Assembly (NCBI GenBank): GCA_002494625.1
Contig: DACH01000003.1
Span: forward strand, 54,614 to 118,613
DNA: 64,000 nt
Reading direction: 5' to 3'
Origin: Archaeoglobus sp. UBA234
Lineage (GTDB): Archaea > Halobacteriota > Archaeoglobi > Archaeoglobales > Archaeoglobaceae
The notes beneath the pieces are model-generated. The model was not told the DNA's origin, ran no database searches, and worked only from the letters and a program-made list of their open reading frames with translations. How positions within the stretch are numbered: position 1 is the stretch's first letter; every line of letters starts with the position of its first letter. Of the stretch, positions 55,741 to 64,000 are shown in pieces. Made by a program: the position numbers and the translations under genes.

Positions 55741-57351
55741 TCACTCAAGCAGGTAGTATCTGAAGAGCATTGTTGGGTCCAGGATTATTCCCTTTACATC
55801 TTTCTTTGCCACAACGAACAGCTTGCCCTGGAGTAATGGTACTATCGGAGAATCCTCCTTGAGTTTGTCCTGGATCTGCTCGTAGTACTGTGTTCTCTCC
55901 TCCTGTGTTGGGGCTGTTGCGGCCTTCTCGAGAAGCTCGTCCATTCCTGGATCACTGTATGGATAACCAAGCCATCTGTTTGATCCTGATTTCAGGAAGG
56001 GTGTGGTGTAATCATCTGGATCGAGGTAGTCGGGATACCATCCGAAGAATGAAGCCATCATTGCACTCTTTCTGGCGTAGTCAACATAGGTTGACCACTC
56101 TGCACTCTTCAGCTCAACCTCAATGACACCTGTAGCTTCAAGCTGCTCCTTGATCACTTGAGCCAGATCCTTTTCAGTATCACCGTAGTGTGTTGGTGTC
56201 CACCAGAGCTCAAGCTTGAGTTTGTTGTTCTCGTCATATCCTGCCATTGCAAGATGCTGTTTTGCAAGTTCGATGTTTCCATCGCCATAGTCTTTGAACA
56301 CAGGCTTATAACTCCACATCCCTATCGGTACGAGTGAATACAAAGGCTCCATCGTGCCAAGGAAGACTCTCTGGTTCAGATCGTTTCTATCAATTGCTGC
56401 TGCAATGCCTATTCTTACATGCACATCCTTTGTCGGGAATGCTGTGCTTTCGTTTCCATTCAGCACGAGATATCGGATAAAGGCTCCTGGTACTTCAACA
56501 ACCTGTAGGTTCTCACTCTTCTTGAGGGACTCAATGTCAACCGGTGTCAGAGTTCTCCAAGCAATGTCGATTTCACCTTTCTCTATTGCAAGTCTAAGTG
56601 TTGTGGCATCCTGATAGAACCTGATAATGATCTTTGGAGTCTTTGGAGCATCTCCGAAGAAGTTCGGATTGGCTTCAAGTATGAGCTCCTGATCCCTTAC
56701 CCACTTTGAGATCTTGTATGGGCCAACTCCTCCGGCGGTCTGATCGCTGTCAATCTCGTTTGCTTTATAGTCTGGATGGACCGGGAAGTATGGTGGAGTT
56801 GCCACGAGTGAGAGGAAGTAGGCAATAGGTGTTTTGAGTGTGAATTTAACAGTGTAATCATCAACAGCTTCTACATCCTCAACGAAGTCAGTTACGAGCC
56901 AGGATGGATCGCCAGCAATATCCATAACTCTCTTGATACTTCTTACAACATCCTGTGCCGTGCAGGGTGTACCATCTGCAAACTTCAGGTCTTTCCTCAG
57001 GTGGAAGATGTAAACCTTTCCACTATCCTGTACTTCATAGCTCTCAGCAAGATAGGGTTCAAGTTCTGTTGTCCCGGGCTTGTATCTGTAAAGTCCACCC
57101 ATCACATTGTTCATCACTTCCCATGTGAAGAAGTCGTAGGCATTGGCGGTATCCATGTCTGTGACCTTATCTGTTACACCGATAACCAGCATTTTCTCCT
57201 CTGCAGGTGCTGGAGTTGGTGTAGCAGCTGGCGTTTCAGCTGGTTTGGGTGTCTCAGCTGGGGCGGCAGGTTTCTCTTCTCCTGCACAACCGGCGAAAAG
57301 AAGTGTTGCCGCTACTAACAATATCAGAACTGCTTTTTTACCTCCTTTCAT
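55741..57351 (-). CDS. oppA: Extracellular solute-binding lipoprotein of the Opp/Dpp transporter
   Basis: 536 residues. The leader MKGGKKAVLILLVAATLLFAGC ends in a lipobox-like LFAGC (C22), so the protein is probably lipid-anchored. A Pro/Ala/Thr linker (residues 25-60) leads to an SBP_bac_5 domain: RKDLKFADGTPCTAQDVVRS, the middle HVRIGIAAAIDRNDLN and the later GYDENNKLKLELWW. The ATG is preceded by GGTGGGG. The ligand may be a peptide, but members also bind nickel, sugars or dipeptides. First gene of oppABCDF. Confidence 0.9.
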   Translation of the reverse strand: MKGGKKAVLILLVAATLLFAGCAGEEKPAAPAETPKPAETPAATPTPAPAEEKMLVIGVTDKVTDMDTANAYDFFTWEVMNNVMGGLYRYKPGTTELEPYLAESYEVQDSGKVYIFHLRKDLKFADGTPCTAQDVVRSIKRVMDIAGDPSWLVTDFVEDVEAVDDYTVKFTLKTPIAYFLSLVATPPYFPVHPDYKANEIDSDQTAGGVGPYKISKWVRDQELILEANPNFFGDAPKTPKIIIRFYQDATTLRLAIEKGEIDIAWRTLTPVDIESLKKSENLQVVEVPGAFIRYLVLNGNESTAFPTKDVHVRIGIAAAIDRNDLNQRVFLGTMEPLYSLVPIGMWSYKPVFKDYGDGNIELAKQHLAMAGYDENNKLKLELWWTPTHYGDTEKDLAQVIKEQLEATGVIEVELKSAEWSTYVDYARKSAMMASFFGWYPDYLDPDDYTTPFLKSGSNRWLGYPYSDPGMDELLEKAATAPTQEERTQYYEQIQDKLKEDSPIVPLLQGKLFVVAKKDVKGIILDPTMLFRYYLLE

Positions 57352-57474
57352 ATTAATCCCCACCATATTAATATTGTGTTAAGTTAATAAGTTTTCGGGT
57401 TTTTAATTACCCCCTTATCCCAGATTGGGTGAGATATGGAACTAAAAATAGAGTTAAAATAAATTTAAAATAAA

Positions 57475-58329
57475 TTAAAGGTATCTTGAGATGAAGATTC
57501 CAACCTTTTCAAGCGCCAGATCTTTTATAAACTCCTTTGAAGTTGTGATTGCAAATCTGAGCGAGTTTCTGCACTCACAGCCCTCATCATCGTCAATCAA
57601 TGGAATGAGCTTTTTAAGAAGGTTTTTAACCTTCTCCTCGTTTTTTGCAGCATTTTCAAGCACAGTCGCAACATCCACTTCACTCTCTTTCCAGACATCA
57701 TAGTCTGTAACTGTTGCGATGGTTGCATAGCAAATTTCAGCCTCTCTTGCAAGTTTTGCCTCTGGAAGGGCTGTCATTCCGATTATATCAAATCCAAGAG
57801 CTCGGTAGACTGAACTCTCTGCCTTTGTTGAGAACTGAGGACCCTCTATGCACACATATGTCCCTTCAGGGTGAACATCGTAGTTGAGTGTCTTTGCCAC
57901 CTCAACGATCTTCTCCGAAATCCTCTTGCAGAAGGGGTTTGCAAAGCCGATGTGGACAACAACATCCTCATAAAATGTGCTGACTCTTCTTCTGGTTCTA
58001 TCGAATATCTGATCTGGAACAACGATATCAAGGGGTTTGATCTCATCTTTCAGACTTCCTACGGCGGCAATGCTCAGAATTGTGTGAACTCCAAGCTTTT
58101 TCATCGCATATATATTGGCTCTGTAAGGTACATGTGTTGGCGAATAGATATGCCCCTTTCCGTGTCTCGGAATAAAGGCTACATTTCTTCCCTCTAAGCT
58201 TCCTATCAGTACTGAGGAAGATGGTTTGCCGAAGGGGGTATCGATATCGACCTCTTTTATATTCTCAAAGGCATCCTGATCATAAACACCCGTTCCACCG
58301 ATGATGCCTATTTCGGCTTTGACAGTCAT
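57475..58329 (-). CDS. mtnP: S-methyl-5'-thioadenosine phosphorylase
   Basis: 284 residues from the ATG at 58329 with AGGTGG upstream. IGIIGGTGVYDQDAF at the N-terminus, FIPRHGKGHIYSPTHVPYRA and GTYVCIEGPQFSTKAES are the MTAP/PNP signatures; MTALPEAKLAREAEICYATI has the conserved Asn/Glu-type base site. It releases adenine and methylthioribose phosphate from MTA; a broader purine nucleoside activity is possible. It lies 8 nt after a phosphoribosyltransferase gene and shares its transcript. Confidence 0.9.
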   Translation of the reverse strand: MTVKAEIGIIGGTGVYDQDAFENIKEVDIDTPFGKPSSSVLIGSLEGRNVAFIPRHGKGHIYSPTHVPYRANIYAMKKLGVHTILSIAAVGSLKDEIKPLDIVVPDQIFDRTRRRVSTFYEDVVVHIGFANPFCKRISEKIVEVAKTLNYDVHPEGTYVCIEGPQFSTKAESSVYRALGFDIIGMTALPEAKLAREAEICYATIATVTDYDVWKESEVDVATVLENAAKNEEKVKNLLKKLIPLIDDDEGCECRNSLRFAITTSKEFIKDLALEKVGIFISRYL

Positions 58330-58337
58330 AGAACCAC

Positions 58338-59042
58338 CTATTCTGTCAGAATCCATCCTTTTTTCCCGTCTTCTTCTACAAACCTGATAATTCTCCTTCT
58401 CTCCATCTCTTTCATGACCTCTGAAAACCTTCCCGGCTGGGCAATCTCAAGATGGATGGGATCAATCTGGTGATAGGAGTAAAGTCCCCATTTTATGTCC
58501 CATTCTGTCCAGAAATCTCTTTTCTCTTTTGCGAGAAGCCTTGATATTATATCAACCATGTCTTCAATGAAATTCCAGGGGAACACAACCCATGCCCATT
58601 CTTCCATGTATTCTCCAAAGTAGTCCGGGATGAACTTTGATGTATAAAGGAGCTGCAATGTGGCTGTTTTTACCTCTGAAGCACCCTCTTCCATAACATG
58701 CTCTTTTGCCTTTTTCATGCTACCTCCTGTATCGGCAATATCATCTACCACGAGAACTTTTTTCCCCTCAACTGAGCCATCAGGGAGGGGGTACCTTATT
58801 TTGACCTCCCCACTTTTTGCTGCAGTTCCTACATAGTGCTCTATTTTCAGGCTTGTTAAATCATCCAATCCCAAGAGGTCGCAGAGAACTCTTCCTGCAA
58901 ACCAGCCACCCCTTGCGAGAGCCACGATCATATCTGGCTTAAATCCATCCTCCTTTATCTGTTCTGATACCCGTCTGCACAGCCAATCCATATAATCCCA
59001 GTTGGTTATAACACACTTGAACTTATCAGGAAATGTATCCAC
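58338..59042 (-). CDS. Purine phosphoribosyltransferase, paralogue 1
   Basis: 234 residues. The PRPP-binding loop VLVVDDIADTGGS and the early ARGGWFAGRVLCDLLG are type I phosphoribosyltransferase marks; it belongs with the archaeal hypoxanthine/xanthine PRTase group. A C-terminal 45-residue segment (HLEIAQPGRFSEVMKEMERR) is extra to the core and could be a small winged-helix or lid. The GTG at 59042 is chosen because GGGTGAT lies upstream; GTG 59051 overlaps that site. It is directly followed by mtnP, whose product adenine would be a substrate after deamination. Confidence 0.82.
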   Translation of the reverse strand: MDTFPDKFKCVITNWDYMDWLCRRVSEQIKEDGFKPDMIVALARGGWFAGRVLCDLLGLDDLTSLKIEHYVGTAAKSGEVKIRYPLPDGSVEGKKVLVVDDIADTGGSMKKAKEHVMEEGASEVKTATLQLLYTSKFIPDYFGEYMEEWAWVVFPWNFIEDMVDIISRLLAKEKRDFWTEWDIKWGLYSYHQIDPIHLEIAQPGRFSEVMKEMERRRIIRFVEEDGKKGWILTE

Positions 59043-59531
59043 CTGAATCACCCATTATGAGAAAAGGATTCACAAATATAAGAATTTCTGAAAAGCTGTT
59101 GAGAGGGTGCCAACTTTTGTGTTATTATTTGGTGGCTATTTAGTTACTAATTCTTATTTTGTGATAAATTGAGATTTGAGATTTATAGGCTCAGAATATG
59201 TAGAAAATTTTAGTGTTTTAGGAAATTAAAGATATTTTTCTATATTTACCATACACTAAAAGAAAAATTTTAAATAATTGAATGAATATTGGTTACTGGG
59301 TGGTATGAGTGTTGAAGAAAGCGATACCAATACTGCTGGTTTTGGTGGTGCTGAGCAGCGCAGTGAGCCCGGTGATGGCAAAACAGACAAAGTATGTGAA
59401 TGAGAAAGAAATAAAAGACAAATAAACGAATTAGCTATCGAAGTAAGAAAAATAAGGGAGAAGGTTAAATTTACCCACATCTGGATTGGGTTAATTCTAA
59501 ACTTTCAGAAGATGAAATAAGAAAATTAAAC
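59043..59531. other. Gap upstream of the phosphoribosyltransferase, with a decayed exported-protein start
   Basis: AT-rich. The only notable content is the short signal-peptide frame at 59309-59520, described separately, and a TTTTAAATA box at about 59267 that could be its promoter. Confidence 0.45.
59309..59520 (+). pseudogene. Remnant of a small exported protein
   Basis: A GTG/TTG start gives a good signal peptide (KKAIPILLVLVVLSSAVSPV, then MAKQ) but the frame stops after 37 codons. In another frame the sequence goes on as NELAIEVRKIREKVKFTHIW to a TAA at 59520. One frameshift would rejoin them. GGGTGG precedes the start. Probably a decayed gene of unknown family; a tiny secreted peptide is the alternative. 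Confidence 0.4.
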
Positions 59532-61235
59532 TCAATCCACAAAAACATCAACCACCTCTTGCCTTCCCACATCCACAAGTCCATAGTCGGTTATTTTTAG
59601 TTTTGGAATCACGGGAAGAGCGAGGAAACTCAAAGCAATAATTGGGGCTTCAAGCTTGCATCCCATCTCTTCCAATTGCTGGTGTATCAATCTCAATTTT
59701 TTCATAACTTCATCTGTCGATTTTTCAGTCATTAAGCCAGCAATCTCAAGCTGTAATTCAAAAACTCCGTTTTTATTTACCACAACAATCCCACCCTGAA
59801 GCTCAATCAATCTGTTCACAGCCTTAACTATATAATCATCATCGTTCGCATCCCCAACCGCAATTATGTTGTGTGAATCGTGAGCTATTGTGGAAGCGAT
59901 AGCCCCACTTTTTATTCCAAATCCGTAAACGAATCCCTTACCTATTCTGTTTGTTCCTTTATGTCTCTCGAGAACCACAATCTTGTTAATGCTGTCGGAT
60001 ATTTTTTCAACAATCAATTCATCTGTCAGCAATTCTCCTTCAATCAATTTAATAACTCTGGTCTTCTTTCCGTCTTTCGGGTCGAGCTTAATATCCTCTT
60101 TACTAATTTTTCTCGCTTTAATCGTGTTTTTCGCTTTTTCTGGATATTGGTACCTCCTATGGAAATCTCCCCCATCCAGAATCTTCCCGTTAAATATAAC
60201 CCTTTCAACCTTAAAATTCTCGAGATCACTCAAAATAACGATATCTGCGAATTTTCCGGGAGTAATTGAACCTATATTCAGCCCGTAGTGTTCGGCTGGA
60301 TTTACTGTGCACATCTGTAAAGCCTTTATTGCATCAATTCCTTCCTTAACTGCTTTTCTGTAAACATAATCGAGATAACCCTTCTTGATAAGGTCATTCA
60401 GATTCCTATCTCCATCAGTCACGAGCATCACATTTCTATTCCCTTTTTTAACCAATTCGATCAAATCTTTGAGATTTTTTGCAACACTTCCTTCTCTAAC
60501 CATTATTTTCATTCCAAGCCTTAACTTCTCCCGTGCCTCCTCAAAGCTTACACTTTCGTGATCTGTTTGAATACCTGCTGAAATGTAAGCATTTAGAGCT
60601 TTTCCTGACAGGAAAGGGGCGTGCCCATCAACTTTTCCGGATACCAGTATTTTCTTCAGAAATTCCTCATTACCACTAACAACATCGGAAAAACGCATTA
60701 CCTCTGCAACACCTATAACCTCTTCCATACTGAGCAATTCCTCAATTTCTCTATCCGTTATTACTGCTCCACCTGTTTCAAGATTTGATGAGGGTACGCA
60801 AGAAGGTGCCATGCAGAAAAATCTTATTGGTATGTACTTTGCTTCATCAATCATTAATTTAACCCCATCCACTCCGAGAACATTTGCTATCTCATGCGGA
60901 TCGGCTATTACCGCTGTGTTTCCTCTCGGAACAACAATTCTTGCAAATTCAGTTAAGGTGAGCATTGACATCTCTATATGTGTGTGACCATCTATAAGCC
61001 CCGGAACAGCAAAAAAATCTCTGCAATCAATCTCTTTTATTCCGGAATAATTTCCCACTCCAGCGATGAGATTATCCGAAATTGCAATATCTGCCGGGTA
61101 GATCTCCTCCGTAAGAACATTGACGAGCTCAGCATCTTTTAACACAAGTTCTGCTCTTTTTCTTCCTGAAGCAACATCAATCAGCCTTTTTAACCTTTTC
61201 AGTCTTGAATTCAAATCCAAGTTCTTGGGTGACAT
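59532..61235 (-). CDS. ade: Adenine deaminase
   Basis: 567 residues, amidohydrolase fold. PGLIDGHTHIEMSMLTL has the H-x-H metal site, ADPHEIANVLG is the adenine-deaminase signature and GHAPFLSGKALNAYISAGI marks the barrel. The C-terminal domain (IGKGFVYGFGIKSGAIASTI, then AHDSHNIIAVG) is also typical. It converts adenine to hypoxanthine and ammonia. The ATG lies inside the end of the preceding phosphoribosyltransferase gene (59-bp overlap), so the two are made together. Confidence 0.93.
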   Translation of the reverse strand: MSPKNLDLNSRLKRLKRLIDVASGRKRAELVLKDAELVNVLTEEIYPADIAISDNLIAGVGNYSGIKEIDCRDFFAVPGLIDGHTHIEMSMLTLTEFARIVVPRGNTAVIADPHEIANVLGVDGVKLMIDEAKYIPIRFFCMAPSCVPSSNLETGGAVITDREIEELLSMEEVIGVAEVMRFSDVVSGNEEFLKKILVSGKVDGHAPFLSGKALNAYISAGIQTDHESVSFEEAREKLRLGMKIMVREGSVAKNLKDLIELVKKGNRNVMLVTDGDRNLNDLIKKGYLDYVYRKAVKEGIDAIKALQMCTVNPAEHYGLNIGSITPGKFADIVILSDLENFKVERVIFNGKILDGGDFHRRYQYPEKAKNTIKARKISKEDIKLDPKDGKKTRVIKLIEGELLTDELIVEKISDSINKIVVLERHKGTNRIGKGFVYGFGIKSGAIASTIAHDSHNIIAVGDANDDDYIVKAVNRLIELQGGIVVVNKNGVFELQLEIAGLMTEKSTDEVMKKLRLIHQQLEEMGCKLEAPIIALSFLALPVIPKLKITDYGLVDVGRQEVVDVFVD

Positions 61236-61800
61236 ACTCAATTATACTTAAATCCACCTCAAAGTCATACTTCTCCTTTAAAATCCTTTGAATATTTTGT
61301 GGAGTTTCATAGAATAGTGAGAGCTTCTCGATGAAATCTCTTGTATCTTCGTGGTAGCTCCAAGGATAAACGATCCATTTCCAGGAGTCCATTCTGTTAA
61401 CATAGAAATCAGGAGTAAAGCGAGATGTAATTTTATGGTCAAGCACGGCTATTCTGACATCTTTAGCTCCGAGGTCTAATAGATGTTCCCTTGCGATAAT
61501 GGCAGTATCTCCCGTATCTGTAACATCATCTACGAGGAGGACGCTTTTTCCATTTAGATTGACATTCAACTGCTGAACGATCTTAGCCTCCCCCGGCGTG
61601 GCTACCTTACCCCAGTGTTCTATCTTCACGCTATAAAGCCCAGTTACATCGAGAAGATCGCAGAGAATTCTCGCTGGTACCCAGCCACCCCTTGCAATGG
61701 CAACAATTACATCAGGTTTGAAGGTATCTCTAATCTTCTTTCCGAGGTTTCTGCACATGTCGTATATATCACTCCAGGTGTAAACGACACACTTCAACAT
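61177..61800 (-). CDS. Purine phosphoribosyltransferase, paralogue 2
   Basis: 207 residues. The core matches paralogue 1: AIARGGWVPARILCDLLDVT and the PRPP loop VLLVDDVTDTGDTA. It lacks paralogue 1's long C-terminal segment but has its own helical end (NIQRILKEKYDFEVDLSI). The ATG at 61800 is set by a TATA box 29 nt upstream; a longer frame to 61860 spans that box. Coupled to ade, it would convert the resulting hypoxanthine (or another purine base) with PRPP to the nucleotide. Confidence 0.85.
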   Translation of the reverse strand: MLKCVVYTWSDIYDMCRNLGKKIRDTFKPDVIVAIARGGWVPARILCDLLDVTGLYSVKIEHWGKVATPGEAKIVQQLNVNLNGKSVLLVDDVTDTGDTAIIAREHLLDLGAKDVRIAVLDHKITSRFTPDFYVNRMDSWKWIVYPWSYHEDTRDFIEKLSLFYETPQNIQRILKEKYDFEVDLSIIEYVTQELGFEFKTEKVKKAD

Positions 61801-62147
61801 CCAGATAGAAATTTTGAGCAACCTATTTATAACGATTCCTACCGGAGAAAAATAACACACCCGTTATGTTTCGGGCCACCTCTGCAGTGCCCCACATCAT
61901 CTTTGATGAACTGTCTTATCAGCTACAATCTCCCTGCAGAATTTCCTGATACTCTCTTACAGAAAGAACAAGGAAGTGTGGTAAGATTTTCATTTAGCTC
62001 ATCTTTTGCTTTATATCTTCTATCTTGTTGTGATTTTTAAATGCCCTAAAAACTATAAAAAAAGCCCAACCTCATCATCTCAATGCTCTAAAATATTAAA
62101 TTAAAGTTAAATAAAATTAAATTAATTTAAATTTAATTGTTAGCTGG
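61801..62147. other. Gap between the phosphoribosyltransferase promoter and the Met-rich exported gene
   Basis: Apart from the promoter at its left end it shows no convincing gene. A minus-strand segment near 61890-61960 gives a short protein-like run (KFCREIVADKTVHQ) without start or continuation and may be another remnant. Confidence 0.4.
61825..61833 (-). promoter_or_regulatory. TATA box of the phosphoribosyltransferase-ade transcript
   Basis: TTATAAATAGG on the minus strand, 29 nt before the ATG at 61800, predicts a leaderless or near-leaderless mRNA and sets the start. Confidence 0.6.
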
Positions 62148-62600
62148 TTAGAACCCCATCATTCTTCCCATGAAATAACCCATCTGGTTCATCATTGACT
62201 GCATGTAGCTGAACATCTGATTCATCATGCCGAACATCTGATCCATAATCCCGGATTGTTGATAGCCCTGGTAACCAGGGTAGCTGTACTGTGCTGGCTC
62301 AGGGTTATACGGATACTGCTGCGGGTATCCGTTCACCGGCACTCCATTGCCATACATAGGCATATCGTTCCAGTCATCTGTGGGATAGGGGGGATTGCCA
62401 TATGCAGGATACCCCTGGCTTCCGGAATAACCCGGGTAAGCTGGATAACCCGGATATCCCATTCCACCACTATATCCCATTCCGTAACCAATCCCATTTC
62501 CCATCATACCATTTCCCATCATACCTCCCATACCCATTGCAGAGGCGATGGAGGTTAGGACAAGAAATCCTATTATTCCTGCTGCTATCTTCACCTTCAT
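62148..62600 (-). CDS. Exported Met/Gly/Tyr/Pro-rich low-complexity protein
   Basis: 150 residues. A signal peptide (KVKIAAGIIGFLVLTSIASA) precedes GMGGMMGNGMMGNGIGYGMG, then Tyr-Pro-Gly repeats (YPGYPAYPGYSGSQGYP) and Gln/Asn/Tyr/Pro-rich sequence, and it ends with amphipathic Met-rich helices (MMNQMFSYMQSMMNQMGYF). Clustered methionines and no cysteines suggest soft-metal (copper(I) or silver) binding outside the cell, but no known family is recognised. Its neighbours include a DUF411 metal-binding protein and a related Met-Gly-Tyr protein at the window end. GGTGATT precedes the ATG. Confidence 0.6.
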   Translation of the reverse strand: MKVKIAAGIIGFLVLTSIASAMGMGGMMGNGMMGNGIGYGMGYSGGMGYPGYPAYPGYSGSQGYPAYGNPPYPTDDWNDMPMYGNGVPVNGYPQQYPYNPEPAQYSYPGYQGYQQSGIMDQMFGMMNQMFSYMQSMMNQMGYFMGRMMGF

Positions 62601-62731
62601 TTCAATCACCATACTTATCTTGTTCTCTGAACCAAAGTAGATTACCTGCTAAAACGAAATCAGAATATGGTGTAGTACACTTCAGTTACTCTTTCTAAGT
62701 TTTTAGACGCTTTAAAAATATCTATGAACGG

Positions 62732-63304
62732 TTACAACTGGTTTGTAAGTAAATTGGATATTAGGAAATGTATGAATACCGAAACAAGAGTAATCAGAGC
62801 AAGAGTTATTATAACTCCCTGATATCTTATTGCCTTTCTCCTCTTAAGGGCAATCCTCCAGCTTATCCCGGGAGCAATGAAGGCTACAATCGCACCTATA
62901 ATACTCCCCACGAAGAAGAGGTTAATCAGATAGGTTCTGTTCAGAAAGGAGCCATAATCTCCGACAATATGGATGTAAACAGGATAAAAATCACTCATAA
63001 TGCTTGTTAAAGGAAAAACAGTCAGCAAAAATGAAGATAAGATTACTATGACTTTCTGATATGGGATGTATTCCTTGAGCATGTTTGAGAACCATGATCC
63101 TGTTGAGAGAGCGAAGGCGCCAACGAATACTCCTATGCTCATTTGGTTTATACCGAGCATAGCTGCTGTGCCTGCAACTATCGCTGCCCCTGTCGTGCAT
63201 AATGGACAGTGAGCTTCAACTCTCTCAACGAAATAGAACAGGAAGAGGGTTGAAGATGCCAGAGATGCCAGTAAAATCCTGCCGATTTTTGGTAACTGTC
63301 TCAT
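62732..63304 (-). CDS. Polytopic membrane protein with extracytoplasmic CPLC motif
   Basis: 190 residues, about five helices. Right after the first helix comes AHCPLCTTGAAIVAGTAAML, with a His-Cys-Pro-x-Cys site near the outer face that could be a metal or thiol site. The rest is hydrophobic helices with basic ends (KRRKAIRYQG). CPLC-TxGA membrane proteins occur near thioredoxins and metal genes in archaea and other anaerobes; no function is established. It starts 7 nt after the DUF411 gene, so they are coupled. Confidence 0.65.
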   Translation of the reverse strand: MRQLPKIGRILLASLASSTLFLFYFVERVEAHCPLCTTGAAIVAGTAAMLGINQMSIGVFVGAFALSTGSWFSNMLKEYIPYQKVIVILSSFLLTVFPLTSIMSDFYPVYIHIVGDYGSFLNRTYLINLFFVGSIIGAIVAFIAPGISWRIALKRRKAIRYQGVIITLALITLVSVFIHFLISNLLTNQL

Positions 63305-63311
63305 AGTATGA

Positions 63312-63794
63312 TCAGATTACCATGAACTCTGAATATCCACCATCATCAACCGAGTATATCACAAAAGTCCCCTCCTTTGCCCCCGGCATTCCGGGTGAGC
63401 CAGAAGGCATTCCCGGCAGAGAGATGCCCTTAACATCTGGTCTCTCCTCAATCAGCTTTGAAATAGCTTCAATGGGAACATGCCCCTCGATGAAGTAATC
63501 TTTGATTACCGTTGTATGGCAGCTCAACAGCTCATCTGGAACTCCCAAGGAATTCTTGATTCCTGAAATATCCTCCATCTCCACAACTTCAACCTCAATG
63601 CCATAGCTTCGCATATATCCGATATGCAAATCACAGCAACTGCAGTATGGAGTTTTGTAAACTTTGGCTTTCAATCCCTTAAGAACTTCCAATTTCTTAG
63701 TTTTCTGGGAATTATGAAAGCTTATCTGAGCCAATACGATGGAGGAAAGAAGTAATACTGCAATTGATAGCACTATTATCTTTTTCAGTTCCAT
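63312..63794 (-). CDS. DUF411 metal-binding exported protein
   Basis: 160 residues. A signal/anchor helix (KKIIVLSIAVLLLSSIVLAQ) is followed by a thioredoxin-like domain with TPYCSCCDLHIGYM (about 55-68) and LLSCHTTVIKDYFIEGHVP, the DUF411 signatures. In bacteria DUF411 proteins bind copper and sit in copper/silver resistance clusters. The C-terminus adds a Gly/Met/Pro loop (LPGMPSGSPGMPGAKEG). GAGGTG abuts the ATG. Upstream lies the Met/Gly/Tyr-rich partial gene, downstream the CPLC protein. Confidence 0.82.
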   Translation of the reverse strand: MELKKIIVLSIAVLLLSSIVLAQISFHNSQKTKKLEVLKGLKAKVYKTPYCSCCDLHIGYMRSYGIEVEVVEMEDISGIKNSLGVPDELLSCHTTVIKDYFIEGHVPIEAISKLIEERPDVKGISLPGMPSGSPGMPGAKEGTFVIYSVDDGGYSEFMVI

Positions 63795-63902
63795 CACCTC
63801 ATCAGTCCTTAACAATGTTATTTAAGTTTTCTGGAAATAAAAAATGATGAAAGGTTTTGATTATGGTTTTGACATACTGTTCAGTTTTATTGCTCCTGCC
63901 GG

Positions 63903-64000
63903 CTACCACTGATGGCAGTATCCCATTCCATAGCCCATCCCATAGCCCATCTTTCCCATTGGCACTCCATACCCCATCATTGGCATTCCATAGCCTGCTG
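63903..64000 (-). CDS. Met/Gly/Tyr-rich protein, N-terminal part outside the window
   Basis: Only the last 31 residues are visible: AGYGMPMMGYGVPMGKMGYG then MGYGMGYCHQW and a TAG stop at 63903. Repeated MGYG units and a terminal CHQW resemble the exported Met/Gly/Tyr-rich protein at 62148-62600, so it is probably a second such protein. The start and signal peptide lie beyond the window end. The Cys-His pair at the end could add a metal ligand. It is upstream of the DUF411 gene on the same strand. Confidence 0.6.
   Translation of the reverse strand, partial: AGYGMPMMGYGVPMGKMGYGMGYGMGYCHQW

Noticed and set aside
1..64000. CRISPR arrays, rRNA, tRNA genes and intact insertion sequences
   Set aside because: Scanned the gaps for spaced repeats, T-loop-like GGTTCGA elements and transposase frames; none convincing. 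Small RNAs cannot be excluded by eye.

Overview
The window reads as a euryarchaeal chromosome, most like Archaeoglobales (Archaeoglobus, Ferroglobus or Geoglobus). This is an inference from gene content: archaeal CobY, CetZ tubulin-like protein, Dph2, archaeal Elp3, the UPF0147 and autoantigen-p27 zinc-ribbon families, a succinyl-CoA synthetase plus succinate dehydrogenase operon, and a pyruvate carboxylase B subunit without a biotin domain. Many genes have a TATA box 24-30 nt before the start codon and look leaderless, which is an archaeal habit; others have Shine-Dalgarno sites of the GGTG/GAGGTG type. No rRNA, tRNA, CRISPR array or intact insertion sequence was seen.

Layout. 0-4.3 kb: cobalamin synthesis and salvage (cbiZ partial, an EamA transporter, cobD, cbiB, cobS, cobY). 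4.3-6.6 kb: mobB, a cupin and pycB. 6.9-16.9 kb: five surface or membrane genes, among them a 1645-residue exported protein, and two membrane proteins whose cytoplasmic tails look like PIN domains. 16.9-20 kb: a decay zone holding a 2-hydroxyacid dehydrogenase fragment, a broken HTH_10 regulator, a CopD-like / paired half-permease set and a frameshifted cupin. 20-24 kb: a MIP18-like protein, an ArsA-type ATPase operon and cstA, followed by a broken Cas4-like nuclease (24.3-25.0 kb). 25.2-34.2 kb: CetZ with a coiled-coil membrane partner, dph2, ppsA, an eight- to ten-helix membrane protein and serA. 34.2-42.7 kb: a sparse region with a dolichol-kinase-like enzyme, small conserved archaeal genes, glyS, a DUF2284 protein, a DsbA-like protein, and several gene-free gaps with remnants. 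42.7-47.9 kb: sucCD-sdhABCD. 48.3-57.4 kb: elp3, an MBL-fold enzyme, a small exported protein and a complete oligopeptide/dipeptide-type ABC transporter. 57.5-61.8 kb: purine salvage (MTA phosphorylase, adenine deaminase, two phosphoribosyltransferases). 62.1-64 kb: a probable metal-handling set of Met/Gly/Tyr-rich exported proteins, a CPLC membrane protein and a DUF411 protein, cut by the window end.

How the genes fit together. The B12 genes cover the late steps from amide hydrolysis of salvaged cobinamide through lower-ligand attachment. pycB, ppsA and sucCD-sdhABCD link pyruvate, oxaloacetate, PEP and the C4 acids. mtnP, ade and the phosphoribosyltransferases form a route from methylthioadenosine to IMP. 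The least explained parts are the 10-kb surface cluster, whose first gene has a palindrome beside its TATA box, and the Met-rich set at the right end. At least five stretches are coding sequences broken by frameshifts, so the intergenic space here is partly decayed genes.
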